The position numbers were made by a program, and so were the translations under genes. Positions 34,717-45,943 of a stretch of DNA of 64,000 nt are shown here, piece by piece. Where the stretch lies: NCBI GenBank assembly GCA_033439295.1, contig JAVTLE010000015.1, positions 992,001 through 1,056,000 of the forward strand, given 5' to 3'. This DNA comes from Deuterostichococcus epilithicus. Its lineage: Eukaryota > Chlorophyta > Trebouxiophyceae > Prasiolales > Stichococcaceae. Position 1 is the stretch's first letter. Every line of letters starts with the position of its first letter. Below the pieces are notes generated by a model, which was given only the letters and a program-made list of their open reading frames with translations, was not told where the DNA came from and ran no database searches.

Positions 34717-36781
34717 TCACTGGCCAACCCCCAGCATGGCAAGCATGTCATCAAATTCGTTATCGTCATCGTCGCCCACTGCGGCGACCCCGTCCCCGAT
34801 CGGGTGCGCCGCCACTGCCCCTGTCGAGGGCCGGTCGGCGGACAGTGCCGGCGGCGCCTCGAAGGGCAGGCAGGCGCCCGAGATGCCATCGGATGCAGCT
34901 GTCCATGCGCCGGCGTCGCACACCTGCTGCATCGGCAGCCATGGCGGCTGCTGCTGCTGCTGCTGCTGCGCCTGCTGCGGAGGTGGCGGTGGAGACTGCG
35001 AGCACAGCGCCCGGGGTGCAAACTCCACCGGCAGGAAGCAGGCCCCCTGCTCCTGCAGCGGCGGCATTGCTGATGGCGCCGGGAGTGGCAGCTGCTGCTG
35101 CTGCAGCGGTGCCGACAATGGCGGTGGGTTCGCAGCCGGCTGCTCGGACGACCAGTCTGGCTCCCACATGTCCGCCTCGAAGCCGTGTGCAGCCAGCGGC
35201 GGCGGCGCAGGTGCGCTGCGCTGCTGCGATGGTGCCGGCGGCGGCGGCAATGAAAGTGCAGCGGCGCCGGGTGCCGGCGACCAGTCCGGTTCCCAGACGT
35301 CCGCCTCAAAGGCGTGTGCAGCCGGCGGCGGCTCGGGGGCGCTGCGCTGCAGCAGCGGGCCTGGTAATGCCGGACTCGCGGCGGCAACCGCTGGCGATCA
35401 ATCGGGTTCCCATTCAGAGCGCTGGGTGGCGGCAGGCTGCTGCGCAGCAGGCTGTGGCGTAGCGCGCAGCGCCGGGCGCGGCGATGGCGGCCGGCCCCCG
35501 CTGGAGCCTGCGACCTCCGTCCAGCCAGCTGCAGGGTCGGCGGCGGCTGCGTCAGCGATGCCATCCGACATCAGCCAGCGCAGCTCTGCTTCTGCGGCGA
35601 GCACGCTGCCGCGCGCCTGTGCGATGGCTTCCTCCACCTGTTGGATTTAGGGGGGGGAGAAAGTTGACTGGGATAGTGAGCGTTGGCGGTGATGTGCAGC
35701 GGACGCGGCAGCCGTAGAGCAACTGCCGCAACACGCGTCCTGAATTGGCCACTGGGCATTGCTCGGCCTTGGCTTTCCACAATCGAACACACATGTTGGA
35801 GGGAGCGGCAGCGAGGGGGCGGGAGGATTCGCGCCCGGCGCAGGGAGGCACGCAGGGGCGGCCCCAAGAACTGGAGCGCCATCGCCACCTCGAGCGACAC
35901 GTCGACGGCCTTGCAGCCCCACTCAGCCTTGTCCCCGCCTGCGCACAGCAGCAGCCCAGGAACAGCTGCGCTTGGTGCTGACCCCCGCGCTGGGTGCTGC
36001 ACCGGTGGCAACGCTGTGGTGCATCCCCGGGTTCAGCGACGGTCGTGCAAGGGCAGCCGACGCATGCCGTCCGGGAGGCGCACCTGAGTAGGCGAGGTCG
36101 GCCGCAGCGGGGGCGTCGGCGCCCGCTGCCTTGGCGGCGGCCTTGGCGAGGGCCCAGGTGAGCCCCAGCTGCGCGAGCCGCGCTGTGCACTCGTTGAGCT
36201 TCCACCTGTGATGATAGCCAGGAAAGTGATTGCGCAGGTGTCTGCTCCCCGAGGTGGGTGAGGCAACCTTCGTTGAGGGATTCATGTGTCCGTGTTCAGC
36301 ACAGCTGCAAGACAGCATGACGCAGCAAGGTACCACCACAAATGCCTGTCTCGCAGCCGTGCCACAGTGCCACCAGGCAGAGCCCCAGCGCAGTGTGGCG
36401 CCTGCGTCGCAGCACAGAGGCGCAATGTTGCAAATGCTGTGAGCGAGGCCATGGCCCGTGCACACACCTGATGATCAGGTCCGTGGTCGTCTGACCCAGC
36501 GGCATTGGGTGTTCGGCAGCCGGGGGCGCTGGAGCGGCTGCCGCAGCCCGTGTTGCCTCGGGCGCCGCCTCGCACGCCGGCATGCGCGCCGCCTCGAGCT
36601 CCTCCGCCTGGCGCTTGGCTGCGGCGGCGGCCACGCGCTGCTCCTTCCTGTTATGGGCCTGCAGGGTGCAGAACTCGGGGTTCAGCACTCGGCGTTTCCT
36701 GCAGTGCTGTGCACAGTGTGGCGAGGCACATGAACGAGCGTGGGAGGTCAGGCGGAGGCGGCACGGGCCCGCTTGAGGCAA
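34717..36781 (-). CDS. Unidentified protein with helical N-terminal part and WEPDW repeats (5' end uncertain; internal TGA)
   Basis: Exons read in order: a charged helix EQRVAAAAAKRQAEELEAAR (about 36640-36590), then WKLNECTARLAQLGLTWALA (about 36210), then DVSLEVAMALQFLGPPLRAS (about 35900-35850). From an acceptor at about 35643 comes VEEAIAQARGSVLAAEAELR with WLMSDGIADAAA. The frame then holds a tandem unit (F)EADxWEPDWS: a diverged copy SEWEPD at about 35415, HAFEADVWEPDWS at about 35300 and HGFEADMWEPDWS at about 35175. A Gln/Pro-rich linker with a polyQ tract (about 34970) leads to the tail GDDDDNEFDDMLAMLGVGQ and TGA at 34717-34719. In the first repeat the Trp codon after EPD is TGA (35398-35400), so the frame is broken unless an intron removes it. 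Upstream coding could extend to about 37560. No family recognised. Confidence 0.45.
34945..34975 (-). repeat. CAG/CTG trinucleotide tract encoding polyglutamine
   Basis: A run of CTG triplets on the plus strand encodes consecutive glutamines in the minus-strand protein ahead of its acidic tail. Such tracts vary in length between strains. Confidence 0.7.
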
Positions 36782-38313
36782 GTGTTGCTTCGGATGCGGA
36801 CTGTTGGGGCTGTGGCAGCATCAACGGCCAGCGCTGCAAAGCCGACATGCCACCGGGATCTGCGACACTCGCCTGGACCCACTTGCCGTCCTGGCTCTCG
36901 GGCGACAGCCTGCCGGCGGAGGCGGTCGTGGGTGTGCTGATGCGAGACCACGCCGCTGGTTTGAAGCGAGGGTTGCCTGCACATGAGTCAACGTGTGTGA
37001 CAGAGCAGGCGACTCGTGCAATGACGATGTGCTCGCTGGTAGCAAGCGTGTCCAGGACAGGCCCAAGCCATTCGTGGCCGGCAGGGTGAGGGTCTTACAC
37101 GAATGTCTGCTGTTGTATGAAGGCTCCCGCGTTCAGACACCAGCAGCACATGTGCAACACGGTGAGCTCATGCCTGAAATGGCTGGGGGCGTGGCTGGAG
37201 GCGTGACGAGGGAGGTCTGACGGGCTCTCAATGCCGGCAGCAGCGCCGGCGGCGGTGGCGCCACCTCCGGCTGTTGTACAGATCCCGAGTTCCTGCCGAG
37301 CCGTGAGGCACTGTCAGATACAGACCCCACATCTGCGGGCCTCAAGCTTGCCATGTGCACTCCGCAGTGACAGCGCAGACAGGCTGCAGCTGGGAGCCGG
37401 CATGCACTGGGAGGGTTGCTTGTGCATGATCCAATAGGCTCTCTTTCGCACACAGGGTGCACTGCGCACGCGTGTCATCCAGGATGTCTCGAGCGCATTC
37501 TCCAGTCAATGCGGCTCGCGCTGACCTGAGCTTGGCCTGGTTAAAGAGGATCTCGGCCTGGCTGTGCGCATGCGGGCACCCGTGCTTGGGACAGGTCCCA
37601 ATGCGCTTGCACAGGACGAGGTTGGGCGGCTGCGCCCAGCGCACAGCGCACATCAGACGGTGCCCAACCAAGCATGGGACGCAACGCCATGCCCGAACCC
37701 CATGGAACCCATGGAACGTGCATGCTCCAAGCCAGCGCGTGCATGCCAAGTGCCTTGGGCCCTTCGTCACAGCTGCCTGGCCACACATGTGTGCACGCAT
37801 GCACGCAGCCACAGCTCTTCCGCAGCTGGCGGCGTGCCGGCACGCTGTCGACCACAGCTGACTGCGGCGCAGCCGATCCTCAGCACGCCCAGACCTCAAC
37901 GTCCAGGCAGACCCTAGCATTCGGCAAGACAAATCGTTGTGCGCACCTTGGAGTCGTCAAGCTGTGGTGCAGACTGGTGCGCACGGACAGAGCCCAAGCG
38001 GTTGACAATGCGTGCGTCATGTCGAGTCGGCAGCGAACACACTGGCCCGTCGCAGGCGGGACTGCGCTGCTGGCGCGCGGGCGGTGTGCTGCTGCTGCTG
38101 CTGCACCCCGAAAAGGCGTGTTTAAGATTTGTCGGCATGCGATTGCACGCAGAGGCAGCAACTGTCGGAAAAGTCAACCTCTCCGGAAGCTCCAGGAGTG
38201 TCCATGTGTCCAAACCCAAACCCATGAATGGCAAGGCGTCAGCACTGCCTGGTAGGTGCTGCCGAATGTTGCTGCGGCTCCTCTGCCGCCCCGTGACTCG
38301 TCACAGTCCAGCA

Positions 38314-39800
38314 TTACAGGCGCACATCCCACCTGGCAGGCTTTGGACGGCTAGGCTGCGGCGTCAGCGGCGCAGCCGCCTTGGCTGGCGGCCGCCGCGC
38401 CGGCGCCGGTCGTGCTATGGCCTTGGCTTTCTTCTCGCGCTTTTTCTGCTGTTCCTGCGACTTTACGAGCTCTGCCTGCAGCGCATAGAGCGGTTCATTG
38501 ACGACGAGCACAGTAAGCAGGAATGGCCGGCTGTCATTCCTGCATATGGTGAGCGATATGACGCCGAGAGCGCATGCATGTGCAGACATGCGTACATAGA
38601 TGAGACTGCCGGTGCAGCCGCCTCCGGTGTTGTCGTATCCCACCCAGCACGGGCTGCCTGTGGCCTCCTTGGCAGGGTTTTGGGTGATCAGAGTCTGCGC
38701 GGCAACCAGACGAAGCTTCTGCTCATGCTGCTGACCACCGTGAATGCTCCTCAAGCTTGACGCCATGTGGGGCTCATGAGCCGACTACAAGATTCACCGG
38801 AAGCCGAAACGTCTGGTGGCACCTTCATCTTTTGGCTGCGGTGCGAGTTTGTGCGGGCTAGCGCCCGGTTCTGGAGCATATCGTGACGCAACTGCATTGA
38901 GGCAGAACTCGGACGTTACTTCACTAATTTTGCAGACGACCGCGTCATGTTCGCTGCATGCGGCAGGAACGCATGACAGAAGGCGTGCAAATTGCAATTC
39001 AGGTCAAGAAGTCCTCACTCGAAGTGCGCTTGGTGGGTGCCACATTCCTTCTTGCAGCATGTGCGCTGCGCTTTGCCGTCTAAAACCATTCGCACACTCA
39101 CTTGTGGCCCTATTAATGGTCATTTCAGGAAGCAACCTCACAGACAAGTGCGGCGACCGCCTGACCTGGATGTGCTCCTCGTTCTCAGGATCGATGGGCT
39201 TGCCACAGAGCGCGCAGACGAGCTGATGGGAAGGCGCAGTCATATCGACCTGTTCTCACAAAGTAAGCAGAAGCTGTGGGACTCCACTGCGAGGCAGCCG
39301 TGCAAGGCCAAGGTCTGGGGTGATCTCAAAGAGGCAGCCGCATCCTCAGCGGGACGCCGTCTGGGACTCGTTGCTACGCAGACAAGCAGTGCAAGCAAAA
39401 ATCTGCCAGTTGCACGACGCATACGCCATCAATTAATGGCCAACGCTGACAAGCCTCGTGCTCCTTGATTCGCAGCACAGCACAGCAGGCGCTGCAGGGT
39501 GTCTCCCTGCTGCTAGTACTCGGAATGGGTTTGTTTGGCGGCAGGTTTGTCCGGTCTATGCAACTACTAATTCTGGACGAGTGTCTCGCATTGGAACTCA
39601 AGTTGCATCCATCATCATGCATCCATGACATGCCAGCAACCGCTGCAACCCCAACCCGCCTGCTGGCGACATGGACGACAGTCGTGCTGCCCACAGAACC
39701 TCGGATTGCAGCATTCAGCTTGTACACGCTTGCGTCCATGTCGTTGAGGGATTTCTGAACCACATCTAATGCCCGTGGAAATTCATCTGATGGTAGGTGC
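38314..39800 (-). CDS. Unidentified small protein with a CxxC segment and Lys-rich C terminus
   Basis: Three minus-strand segments look coding and are in plausible order. At about 39795-39705: DEFPRALDVVQKSLNDMDAS, then VYKLNAAIRG, a predicted helix. At about 39243-39155, flanked by CAG acceptor and GTCAGG donor: APSHQLVCALCGKPIDPEN, with a single CxxC pair that may form half of a zinc site. At about 38500-38314: VNEPLYALQAELVKSQEQ, then KKREKKAKAIARPAPARR and PSRPKPARWDVRL before the stop at 38314. The coiled-coil Lys/Arg-rich end suggests a nucleic-acid or complex-scaffold role, but this is inference. I do not recognise the family; exons between these may be missed, and the three segments might not be one gene. 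Confidence 0.35.
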
Positions 39801-40031
39801 TGGACTTCTGAGGAAATACGTCTGCAACTTCAAATGGCTTTGCCGGTGACCACTCTCCGACATGCCCCCGCAGGCCAAGAGCAGCCAGGACTCACACTCA
39901 AAAGGCACTGCCGGCCCTCGCGGAACCCTCCGCCTCAGGACGCCTCGTGAAGGGGCAGCAGCAGCAGCAGCCGCTGCCGGTGTCCACTCACTCGTTAGCG
40001 CCGACGGCCCTCCTCAGGGTCGGAGTTCAGC

Positions 40032-42424
40032 TCAAAACACCTCCGCGAGGGAGCAGCGCACGCCGCCGCCGCCAATGAACTCGATTGTATCGATGGGCGC
40101 GTGGTGCAGGCCCGCAAGGTGGCGCCGCAACTGCCGCCGCTGGTCCTCGCTGAAGGCGTGGTACGCCTGGCTGGAAAGCGCCAGCACAGGGTGGCCGCGC
40201 CCGTCCTCCAGCTCCAGCACGTTGCCGCACAGCGCGTCCATCTGGCGGCGGCTGATCTCCACCACCTGCAAGCGTGGGGCAGGTGAACGAGGACTGGCTT
40301 TCAGGCAGCCCAGAGAGTCACGAAGCAGCACCAACGCAGCAGCCGGAGATGTCCAGACTCGGAAAACCCGAGATGAGGGTCACCACCAGCCGCCGCGACC
40401 TGCACGGGCCGCCGGAGTCCAGCAGGTTTCATCAGGGCGGCGGCCTGGCACCAGCGCTGCATCAAGCATCCTGGAAAGCCCGACAACCAGCGTGCAGCAG
40501 CTTAAACCTAGTCCCCACCTCGTGGTGCGCCCGCAGCGAGGACAGCAGGTGCTGGCGCTCCTTGTCATCGGGCACTGCCTCGGCGCACACGACGGCCACG
40601 TCGGAGCCGACCGCCATCATGACGTTTGTGTGGTACACCACGCGCTCGGCGGCGTCCGTGGAGGTGAAGGTCACCAGCTGCTTGTAGCCCAGCTCCGAGA
40701 CCCACCGCTCCGCCAGCGCCTGGCGGGGAAGGCGCGGTCAACAGTCATCGTCTCGGGCCCGGCAGCAGCTTCACAGAGACCACCGCATGCCCTCACGCGA
40801 CACCCATAGCTGCGCCAGCACCTAACGCAGCGTGGTTCCTGAAAGCCTTGAGGATCAACCAGCCAGGCTGCAGGTCTCACTCGGCACTCTTCACAGCAGA
40901 TGGCGGGGCAAACTGCCTGGCCTGCGATGCGGCTGGCAGCAGTCAAAGATAGCAGGCTGGAGGCAGGCAACAAAACACTGCACACCAAGTCTCACGGTGA
41001 CTTCAGACTCTCCAAACCCAAAACGTTCTGCGGCGATTTCGTACCTTGTCTGCGCGCTCGGACAGCGACACATAGGCGACACCGTTGATGCGGTCCAGCA
41101 CCAGCACGCCCGTGCCCTCGAAATACTTGCCGTTGGCCTCCTCCCCCGACAAGTCTACCACCCTGCTGTAGCCCTTCGTCTGCAGCACGTCGATGATGTC
41201 CTGCCGCCGCTCCGCTGCCCTGCGGCGTGCAGTCGGGAGTGTTTCAAGAGGGTTGCTGCAGAGACTGCTGCTTCCAGATGGAGCAGCTCAGAGGTTAAGA
41301 CCGCTGCGGCCAACGACACCCGCTGACGGCACGCTGGGCAAGCAGTTGATCAGATGATGGCATGCGACAACGATGGCATCATCATCATCATCGTCATTCC
41401 CAGGTACTGGTTTGCAGCTGGGCCGCAGCCTGAGTTTCATTCACCAGCCCACACTTTACAGCATCACGTCCCGAAAAAAGATCCCAGAAAATTTCTCGGC
41501 CAGGCATGCAAGGTACAGAAGTAGGGGCACCTGTTGGGGCACTTCATGGGGTACAGCACCAGGGTGTTCTCACTGACGCCGCCCCCCGCCTCGCCGACGG
41601 CGTGCGTCGAGAACCAGTTGTTGGGGAACACCGCGTCGGGCGTGCCGTGCGCCTCCGAGTGCTGGAACAGGTTGACCTGGACGCCTGCCTCCTCCGCCAG
41701 CACGTGGTGCAGCGCCGCGAATTCGCGCAGCACAGTGTCCGTGACGCTAAGACCCTGTCGTGCAGGGATCGTCAGATTTGACGCCGAAGCCCTGTGTTGT
41801 GCAGCGCAGGCCACGTTTTGGGGCGCACTGCAAGCCTTGCAGCATGATGTCCGTGACTCTGAGCCCCTGTCGTGTAGAAGAGGTCAGGGTTTGAGGCGAC
41901 ACACAATTCAGTGCCGAAACTTATAGCCCAGCAGTCAGCAAACCCTGTTCGCAGCACGCTGAACCACTGAATCAAGGATCTAGAACAACAGCTCGTGGAC
42001 GGCTTGTTCGAATGTGCTGTTCCATTGGGAAACACACGCTCCAGCTTTGGTAAGCTGCTCAGCTCACCCCCGCATTGGCGAAGGAGGCGCCGCTTTCTGC
42101 CGAGTGCATGAAGCTGTTGTCCTGCGCCGTCTGCTCGTTGAAGGTGAAGGCCGTTGGCGCCACCATGACCACCTGTCGGGCAGTGAATGGTGCCTAGGTT
42201 GCATTGCGGCCCACAGGCAGCTGCTGTGCGACGTGTTTTTCCTTGCTCGCCCAGTCCACATCGAAACAGGCTCTTCCAGTGAGTGAAGGCCTCTACTCGC
42301 CCTCGCACACGCCTGCCGATGTATACGCAGCAGTCATGTGTTGGAAGCGTTATTGGATTCGATTGCAGTCGCATTTGAAAAGCACCTCATTGGTGGACTG
42401 CTTCGCCGCCTTGGCCGACAGCAT
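40032..42424 (-). CDS. Amidinotransferase / arginine-deiminase-fold protein
   Basis: Member of the guanidine-modifying enzyme superfamily, of the CtxA/DDAH-like type. The ATG at 42424 starts MLSAKAAKQSTNE, spliced to VVMVAPTAFTFNEQTAQDNS with FMHSAESGA (about 42170-42070). Next exon: EEAGVQVNLFQHSEAHGTPD, then AVFPNNWFSTHAVGEAGGG, then NTLVLYPMKCPNRC (about 41720-41515). Then GKYFEGTGVLVLDRINGVAY with VSLSERADK (about 41125-41045), and VVYHTNVMMAVGSDVAVVCA (about 40650-40590), holding the catalytic His. The last exon reads VVEISRRQMDALCGNVLELE and ends IEFIGGGGVRCSLAEVF with TGA at 40032-40034; the Cys in VRCSLAE is the expected nucleophile. Catalytic residues are thus intact. Bacterial relatives start at a similar position, which supports this ATG, but coding-like sequence lies only 14 bases upstream, so an N-terminal fusion is possible. 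Confidence 0.8.
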
Positions 42425-42439
42425 GGCCACGGTGCTGTT

Positions 42440-43520
42440 ATAGTTCACCAACGCCACATTTGGCACGTGGCACACTCGCACGCCCTCCCGGTGCAGGAGC
42501 CTGCATGAACAGCCGTGCTTCATCCTCGGGCGACTGTGGCTGTGGGCAGACGGCTTGCTCTGGCGTGGGCTTCCAGGCATCCGACATGATCCACGGCGAC
42601 AACTCCAGCGAGCACCGTACAACAGCAGCGTCTGACTGGAGCAGCAAGCAAGCAGTCATGCAGCAGCTGAGTCGTGGACGAGCAAAACGTGTGTGTGGCG
42701 CTGCCCGCAGCACGTGCATCAGCCCAGCAGCGGCGCTCAAAGCTATGCATGACAGATGTAAGCGAAGCCTCGAAGGACGCACCGCAGGAGGTCCGAGGAG
42801 CCCTGCGTCAGACGGTACTCTCCGTTGGCAGAACGTTCGTATTCGTCGACCAGCATGCGGGAGTGCGGCTCGGTGATGGCGGACGCGACGGCGGCGCGGC
42901 CGTGGCCCAGCGGCGCGACGGCGCTGGCCAGCGACCGCGGCGGCACATCATACGGCGCAAACGCATCCCGCACCACGCCCACCCGGTGTGGCTCATGCCC
43001 TGCGCACAAGGCATGGCGAGATGTGATTTTAGGGATTCGGTATTCGCCTGCGTGGCGATGCTGGTTCCTCTCTTTAGTGCACCTCCAGCATGCCGCGACA
43101 CTTGCGCATTGCGGCCTAGGCCCTGCGCAAGGGAGACGGAGTCCTGCGCAGTCCGTGCAGCGCCTTCACGGAGCAGACTCGGCACGTCGTATGCACAACC
43201 ACGGATTAGTGGGAGAATGGAGGCTGGGCGGTTGCAGTTGCTCGTGGTACGGATGTGCAGCAGGCGTAGCCCCGGTCTGGCGGCGCTTGCAACGGGCAAC
43301 AGGGCACACATACCGTGGAGGTAACTGAACTGGACATCCGGAGGTTCAAGATACTTGCAGGCGTTTCACCTGCGATGCTCGCAACCACGGAAGCCGGCAG
43401 CGTTGCGGTCGCGCCCCATGGCCGCTCCGGGAGCCGCAACAGCACCGGTGATGCCGGAGCCACAGCCACCGCCTCGCCCCTGTCCGTCTCACTTTCTGCA
43501 GCGTGCAACATGCTTCCGTG
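42440..43520 (-). CDS. Unidentified coding exons upstream of, and possibly fused to, the amidinotransferase
   Basis: Native-looking minus-strand segments: about 43460-43320, SPVLLRLPERPWGATATLPA with SVVASIAGETPASILNLRMS; about 43005-42790, VGVVRDAFAPYDVPPRSLAS, then AITEPHSRMLVDEYERSANG and EYRLTQGSSDLLR before a GTGCGT donor; about 42620-42480, CSLELSPWIMSDAWKPTPEQ with AVCPQPQSPEDEARLFMQ. The middle exon follows a CAG acceptor at about 43006. The last frame reaches a stop at 42438-42440, just before the amidinotransferase ATG. This is too close for a separate downstream transcription unit, so either these exons belong to an N-terminal extension or the borders here are misread. No family recognised. 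Confidence 0.35.
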
Positions 43521-43559
43521 AGGTACCGGATGGAAGGTCTGCAGTTCACTGGAAGTTAA

Positions 43560-45943
43560 CTGTTTTGAACGGATCAGTTGCCGTTGCACACACGAGACGA
43601 GCTTGGAGCTGAGGACATACACTGCAGCGCTCGGGAGAGCAAACGGACAGAGGTGAATAATGCGCAGGTGAGATAGAGCAAGCAGGGCCAGCTTCACCGT
43701 CAGCTATGTGAGACTCAAACGAGCAACACTGTCAGAAACCGACTCACGCTCTAGCGGGAGCGAGGAGAGGCTCCGGCATGCTCGGCTGCAAGCAGCCAGG
43801 CGCTGCAGCACTGAGAGGCCTGTGCGCCTTGATGATGACAGCATCGCCCCTTTATGCGCGGCTTACTGCTGCAACTGTGCGACAGGCAACGCCAGGAGTG
43901 TTTGTTGCCGCTGTGCAGCGCCAATCAAAAGCCTGCAGTAAGGCTTGAGAGGAAGACCGCAGCTGGAGGCGGTGACAAGGGTGTGCCGGTGTGAGGAGGG
44001 GATGGGCTTGAACGAAAAAAAACGCTTGGGTCTCCCTTAGTCATATCACGTGTATCACGTGTGGCACGATTGTGACAAGAGATACTGAGCTGGCAGGGGA
44101 TACTAAGTCCAACGCCGTCCAAGCAGATCCCCCTGGTCCCTGGAGTTGGAAGCTGACTTTGTGAAGCTTGCGTCTCTGAAGGTTAGCCATGTCACCGCGA
44201 ACCTGCCTCCCAGAGTCAGCGCCGCCGTTCCATGCCTCTCTCGCTTGCGTTGGTACAAGCAGTTGCCTACCGCCCCCGGCGGCGTCGCCGGCTGCGCTGT
44301 TGGTCAGCCTCGCCGAGGAGGCAGGCCTCAAGCAGGTGGGGCAGCCCGAGGATCGTAGCAGCACCCGGTAGTGACTCCTGCTCCAGGGAAAGGACGCACC
44401 GGAGCACGAGGTCAGCTGGCGGCCGCGAATGGAACCCATTCGATGCCCATTCGAACCTAAGAGCTGGCAATCTCGGGTGCCATGCCGGCGTCGGTCATGC
44501 CTGTCGCATCACTTTGTGCGACCTTGCTGCACAGCCGCTAACGATTGTCTGCTCACACCGTCATTCCAGCAGCGATGTGCAACATTTGGGCGCCGTGTGC
44601 GCCAGCTTTGCCCCAGAGCTTCGTCAGCGTTTTAAGCCTGGCCACTGTCACACCGAGTCAGGATGTGCAGGCCTGTCAAAGGTGGTTGGTAGGTATGACA
44701 CCATTTCTCGCAGCAACTAATGATGCGGCTCAGCACATGGTCGCCACCAACACCCGATTACATCATGCTGTGGCACAGCCGCAGCCTCCGTCCTGCCAGC
44801 AGATTTTCTATCACAACGTGATTGCGCGCCTGCACTGCAAGGCCGAGCGGGCGCCACGTCCACGGCGCCAGCGCGGACTTGGATGACTGATGATTGAGGA
44901 GGACAGGTTTCACATGCATGAAGCATGCGTAAGAGCGACAAGAAACCGACGGGTTCATGGCCATATCGTGGCAGCTCTTGCCGCGGCGCAGATTGACCGG
45001 CACCCACATTCGCCAACGCCTCGCCGCCACTGCCGGCACAGGAATCGCGCCGGCTACGTGCTTCAATGGCGTTGCTTTGGCAACAATTCCAGCGAGGCAC
45101 TGGGGTCTGCTGACTGCAGCAAGGCCGCATCATCAGCATGCGCCAGCTGCCGCTGATGAGGCAGGTGACGGCGGGTAGCAGATTGGCTGGTCCACCGCGC
45201 CACATCTCCCGCTGGTGTCTGCGCCGGATGCGACGGCGTGGCGTGCTGAAGCCTTGGGCTTGTGCCAGAGATTCACCAGTTTTGAGAAGCTGTTTGGTCG
45301 ACCCAGGTTGATTGCATCACACCCGCTTGCGCGTTGGAGACACTCTCGTCGTTGCGAGGACACAGTGGTGAGGAGCCAGACGAAGGCCTGAAAAGGGTTT
45401 GGTGAATTCATCCCGTACTTGAATTCACGGCTGTTACGCTGAGCTGGCGGAGAGCATATTGACCTCCAAGATGCTTTTGTGCCCTGATCCAGGAAGGGTT
45501 CGAGCTCAGAAGCCCGGCGATCGTGAGCTTGAAATCCAAGTATCGTCATCGCCGCGGAGAGCGGCCGGGAAGGGCTTAGGTGAACCCCATGCGCAGTTTC
45601 ATTGCCGGGCCCCAGCGGCACTGTTGGTTCCGGCAGCGGCCAGCGCACATTCGCTGCATGACGCGCGATCTGTCTGCCCTGAATCCTTAGAGGCGCCCTC
45701 CAGACTTGTAACGGTTGCATCGCGGCGGTTGCCAAGTGCTTCAGTCGTCGTCGTGCTCTGCACGACAAACGTGCTGCGTGCCCATGCACACAAGTGCACA
45801 ACTGGACAGGTGGCCGCAGCGCTACTATTCCACCGTCGAGAAGAGCCGAACTGTCTAAAGGCCCCACATCAGCTCTTCTGATGTCCTTCGCATGGGGTGC
45901 TTTGATCCGCAGGCTTGTCGCCTATCAATAGCCGGGCCGCGGC
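43560..45943. other. Long intergenic region, no gene recognised
   Basis: About 2.4 kb between divergent genes. The longest frame (45133-45867, minus, 244 codons) has the mixed Cys/Trp/His composition of a chance frame and no domain-like stretch. A run of eight A at about 44016-44023 and short ATCACGTGTATCACGTG duplication at about 44046-44062 are visible. The latter contains two CACGTG E-box cores and may be regulatory. Confidence 0.35.
44046..44062. promoter_or_regulatory. Two adjacent ATCACGTG / CACGTG (G-box) elements
   Basis: The sequence reads ATCACGTGTATCACGTG, two perfect CACGTG palindromes spaced by four bases, in an otherwise gene-free interval. CACGTG is the binding core of bHLH and bZIP factors in plants and algae. 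No adjacent start codon is identified within several hundred bases, so function is inferred only. Confidence 0.4.

Noticed and set aside
34524-35650. Long plus-strand frames (312 and 350 codons)
   Set aside because: They are antisense to the WEPDW-repeat protein; the Cys/Ser/Gly runs are complements of the Gln/Pro/Ala codons.
37939-38760. 273-codon plus-strand open frame with a hydrophobic stretch
   Set aside because: It lies opposite the Lys/Arg-rich minus-strand exon ending at 38314; the hydrophobic run is the complement of Lys codons. No domain pattern.
45133-45867. 244-codon minus-strand open frame in the gap before the phosphatase
   Set aside because: Mixed composition without helix or domain-like runs, no close relation to any family and no supporting splice structure.
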